Positions 61,272-64,000 of a stretch of DNA of 64,000 nt are shown in pieces. Below the pieces are notes generated by a model. It was not told the DNA's origin, did not search any database, and worked only from the letters and a program-made list of their open reading frames with translations. Origin of the DNA: Scheffersomyces stipitis CBS 6054 (taxonomy: Eukaryota > Ascomycota > Pichiomycetes > Serinales > Debaryomycetaceae). The stretch is from positions 2,356,001-2,420,000 of the forward strand of contig NC_009042.1 in assembly GCF_000209165.1 (NCBI RefSeq), written 5' to 3'. Position 1 is the first letter of the stretch, and each line of letters opens with the position of its first letter. Position numbers and translations under genes: made by a program.

Positions 61272-61286
61272 GCCAACAGTATTGTC

Positions 61287-64000
61287 ATGGATTCGTACAA
61301 TCCCGGTAAGAGATCGAGAGACGATTTCGAGTCGGACAATTATGCAGCACCGCAGCAGCAATTTGAAGACGAAAATGCTGAGTCCAAGAGACAGCATGTG
61401 GATCCAACCCAGGAATTGATCAACAATGTGTGTAAGGATATCCGGAGGTTGGGAGAAAATCCCAACATAGCCAATCAGGTCGCGGATGTTTCGTATATTT
61501 CGAATCCAATTGTTGCTGAATTTGAAAAGATCGACAATTTGAGAAATGCCATTCTCAGTACTATCTATGCTGTGATTATTGAACAACCACAGAAGATCAA
61601 TGCCTTGAGCAACTTAATTCTTATCTGTAACTCCAAGAATTTCGTTGTTGCCAAATACGTTATTGAATATTTACATGCTAAAGCTCAGACGTTGTTGGAC
61701 TCTATTGCTCCTAAAAAAGAAGAAGCTGATGAAGATGGTGAATCCAAGCAGAAGACTAAGGCTTCAGCAGTAGACGAAGAAGATGCTGGAGTGTTCAACA
61801 ACTTGAAGTCTATTCTCAAATTCTTAGCCACTTTGGCTCCTATCATTGAAGGATATTCGATTATCAACATATTCAAACAATTTTTGAAACTTGCAATTGA
61901 TTTGCAGAACGAAACCCCAGACAACAGAAATGGAACTGCTCAGGAAATCTTCTATAACCTGTTGATTGCCGTTCCTTACTTGTTCAGCAACGACTTTTCG
62001 CAGGAACTAATTGACCAGGTAAACGAGTTAGTCGCTTTAGCCAAAGACTTCAAAATCGTAGAAAGTGCTACAAACACCTTGTTACAGCCTTTTGACTCAA
62101 AGCTCGACAATTACAAATTGCCTTATGAACCAGTCAAGATGATTGATTTGATTTACAACGCCATTCTTACATTGCAAGGTGAAGAAAAAGATTGGGTCAA
62201 CTTGAAGCACAAGCTTTTCTTGGATTTCTCCGAGTTGTTGGCTTCTATTATCGAGGAAGCATTGCAGAATAACCCTATTTCAAATGCCTTAGTTAAGCAC
62301 CAATTACCTCAACTTTCTTTGCCAACAATTGCACAAGTTCAAGAGTACAAGCCAGTGGGTTCGATTGACAAGTTATGGAAAGAAAATTCTCGTGTCTTGT
62401 TCCAAGTCTACAACTCCACTGAGTTCGAAACGGTACCAAGAATTGATTCTTACTTTGGTTTGTTCTTCAAGGATCTTTCGTTTGACATTTTAACAAACTT
62501 ATCGTTCAACAAGAATGAGGCTTCTATCCAATTATCCATCTTGGATTTGTTCTTCTCTAAAGATTTGTTTGCCCCTCCAGGATCTTCTATCGACCTGTTG
62601 ACTATGATTCACGAAGATAACAAATCTGGTGAAAACGTTCCTCCTTTGTCGACTTGGAAAATTGAAGATATTGCTGTCGAAAGTATCTTGACGATGATTT
62701 TCCAATTGCCAGTCACATTATACCGTGAAATCTACTATTATACGGTGTTGATTTCCTGTTGTAGAGAAAGTCCGGAATCAATTGCTCCCGTTTTTGGAAG
62801 AGCCATCAGATACTTTTACAATAACTTGGAGACATTGGATTATGAGTTGAAGTTGAGATTCTTGGATTGGATGACTACTCAAATTTCCAACTTCGAGTTC
62901 AGCTGGAAGTGGGATGAATGGGTTGCTGATTCACAAAAGTTCAAACACTTGAGACATCATCCAAAGAAGAATTTTATCAAGAATTTGATCGCTAAAGAAG
63001 TCAGATTATCAAACAAGAATAGAATCAAAGACAGTTTTGTGGCTGTCAATCCAGAAACATCCGAGATGGTGAACTTGGAAGAATTCTATCAGTACTTGAA
63101 TATCTCTCTTTTTGAAGATGAAACAAAATTCATTTTGGATTATGACACTGCCCTATACAACCAAGAAGGCACGAGAGAAATTCTCGAAAAGATTCATCTC
63201 GAAAAGAGAGAACAATTAGCTGCTAAGCCAGCTGTATTTGCACAAGAAGAGATCTTCTTCAACTTCTCCCTTCCTGAATTGCCATTGCATGGTGTTGCCA
63301 GTAAAGTGTATGACTTTGTCGTTGCTCATTGGAAGCCTAACACTGATTTCGACGAGTTGTGCAAGGAAATTCTTGAAGCTACCAAGGAGTTCCCTGACAT
63401 TAATGGGATTAAGTTCATGATCAATTTAATATTCCAAACATATGCCTACATTGGATCTAGATCCATCTATTCGGTTGTGAGTATCTTATCTCGTGACGTC
63501 AACAAATTGAAGTACTTGAGTGGCTCTCCTATTGAATATACTGAGCAGGAGCCTAAATTTGAGGAGCAAGAGATTTCTCCAGAAGAAATCACTGACAGAC
63601 AAAACTGGATCATTGAATCCATTTTCAGAGTGTGGATTCATCAACCACAAGAAGTATTCTTGATTCTTGAATATTTGATTGAATTTGGAATCTTGAAGCC
63701 GGAGAACTTGGTCTTGAAGACCTTAGATCTTGAGAATAACTTGATTCTCGAGAATGTTTCTTGTATGGAGTCCATGAACAGGGTGTTGTTTAACAGTTCT
63801 ATTGCCACGGACAAAGGCGACTCATTCAAAAAATTGATTTTGCTACTTTTCAATGCGATTACACGCAACTTGAATGCCATCTCTGGTGAGCTTCAAGAAG
63901 ATAAAAATGAAATCATCAAGATTACAAAGGATATCGAAGATCCGGAAGCATTGGAAGTATCGAAAAGAATCGACCAGGAATGGCTCTTCTACGAGTACAA
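61287..64000 (+). CDS. STO1: Nuclear cap-binding complex large subunit, 3' end outside the window
   Basis: The CBP80 homologue (Sto1/Cbc1/Gcr3), which with Cbc2 binds the m7G cap of nuclear transcripts and assists splicing, export and decay. The frame runs without a stop from ATG 61287 to the right edge (904 codons plus 2 bases). The N-terminus GKRSRDDFESDN aligns with the nuclear-localisation start of the family, followed by MIF4G-type helical repeats. Diagnostic blocks are EQPQKINALSNLI, PVFGRAIRYFYNNLETLDYELKLRFLDWM and FEFSWKWDEW. S. cerevisiae STO1 has a 5' intron; here no intron is needed to keep the frame. The SAM4 gene is divergent. Confidence 0.94.
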   Translation, partial: MDSYNPGKRSRDDFESDNYAAPQQQFEDENAESKRQHVDPTQELINNVCKDIRRLGENPNIANQVADVSYISNPIVAEFEKIDNLRNAILSTIYAVIIEQPQKINALSNLILICNSKNFVVAKYVIEYLHAKAQTLLDSIAPKKEEADEDGESKQKTKASAVDEEDAGVFNNLKSILKFLATLAPIIEGYSIINIFKQFLKLAIDLQNETPDNRNGTAQEIFYNLLIAVPYLFSNDFSQELIDQVNELVALAKDFKIVESATNTLLQPFDSKLDNYKLPYEPVKMIDLIYNAILTLQGEEKDWVNLKHKLFLDFSELLASIIEEALQNNPISNALVKHQLPQLSLPTIAQVQEYKPVGSIDKLWKENSRVLFQVYNSTEFETVPRIDSYFGLFFKDLSFDILTNLSFNKNEASIQLSILDLFFSKDLFAPPGSSIDLLTMIHEDNKSGENVPPLSTWKIEDIAVESILTMIFQLPVTLYREIYYYTVLISCCRESPESIAPVFGRAIRYFYNNLETLDYELKLRFLDWMTTQISNFEFSWKWDEWVADSQKFKHLRHHPKKNFIKNLIAKEVRLSNKNRIKDSFVAVNPETSEMVNLEEFYQYLNISLFEDETKFILDYDTALYNQEGTREILEKIHLEKREQLAAKPAVFAQEEIFFNFSLPELPLHGVASKVYDFVVAHWKPNTDFDELCKEILEATKEFPDINGIKFMINLIFQTYAYIGSRSIYSVVSILSRDVNKLKYLSGSPIEYTEQEPKFEEQEISPEEITDRQNWIIESIFRVWIHQPQEVFLILEYLIEFGILKPENLVLKTLDLENNLILENVSCMESMNRVLFNSSIATDKGDSFKKLILLLFNAITRNLNAISGELQEDKNEIIKITKDIEDPEALEVSKRIDQEWLFYEY

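Noticed and set aside
61237..61275. 5' UTR intron in STO1 suggested by TACTAAC near 61257
   Set aside because: The only donor-like GTATAC is about 25 nt from the acceptor, too short for splicing, and the coding frame needs no intron.

Overview
This window is nuclear DNA from a budding yeast of the CTG clade, where CUG is read as serine, and it is almost certainly Scheffersomyces (Pichia) stipitis. Three things support this. The transketolase at 35321 reads like the known S. stipitis enzyme. Highly expressed genes (TEF1, TKL1, ADH, OLE1) take leucine mostly from TTG. Several CTG codons fall where fungal relatives carry polar residues, and one 106-codon tract has 18 CTG codons that turn an odd Asn/Leu-rich run into an ordinary Asn/Ser-rich one. 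Introns are few and short, with GTATGT/GTAAGT donors and TACTAAC-type branch points. I see no tRNA, rRNA, transposon, CRISPR array or replication origin that I can defend.

Layout. 1-8.7 kb: CAT8 (cut by the left edge, minus), divergent from an endonuclease III (NTG) gene, then a long ABCC vacuolar transporter (minus). 9.5-14.3 kb: a head-to-tail pair of Mg-dependent nuclease paralogues, NGL1-like and CCR4. 14.8-21.6 kb: a PMU1-like phosphomutase-family protein, a GPI-anchored phospholipase B and the U3 snoRNP protein DIP2/UTP12. 23.8-33.6 kb: Mediator tail subunit MED15/GAL11, intron-containing LTP1 phosphatase, CCR4-NOT subunit NOT5, and the HOG-pathway membrane anchor OPY2. 35.3-45 kb: TKL1 and an alcohol dehydrogenase (convergent), a two-intron SNX3/GRD19, an unexplained coding exon, a 61-aa membrane protein gene, and the OLE1 desaturase. 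47.9-64 kb: SDS23/24, TEF1, a WDR68/YPL247C-type WD40 protein, GCV2, a SAM4/MHT1-type homocysteine methyltransferase, and STO1/CBC1 (cut by the right edge).

How the genes relate. These are independent eukaryotic genes, not an operon. Themes recur: mRNA turnover and expression (NGL1, CCR4, NOT5, MED15, STO1, TEF1, DIP2), central carbon metabolism (CAT8, TKL1, ADH), lipids (PLB, OLE1) and one-carbon/sulfur metabolism (GCV2, SAM4).

I did not find a clearly new multi-gene system. The most interesting points are: the CTG-dense N-terminal domain of the WDR68 homologue; five closely spaced SUMO-consensus motifs in the NTG N-terminus; a 5-codon uORF whose stop overlaps the CCR4 start; spliced genes that simple ORF calling misses (LTP1, SNX3); and an orphan exon near 41.6-41.9 kb.
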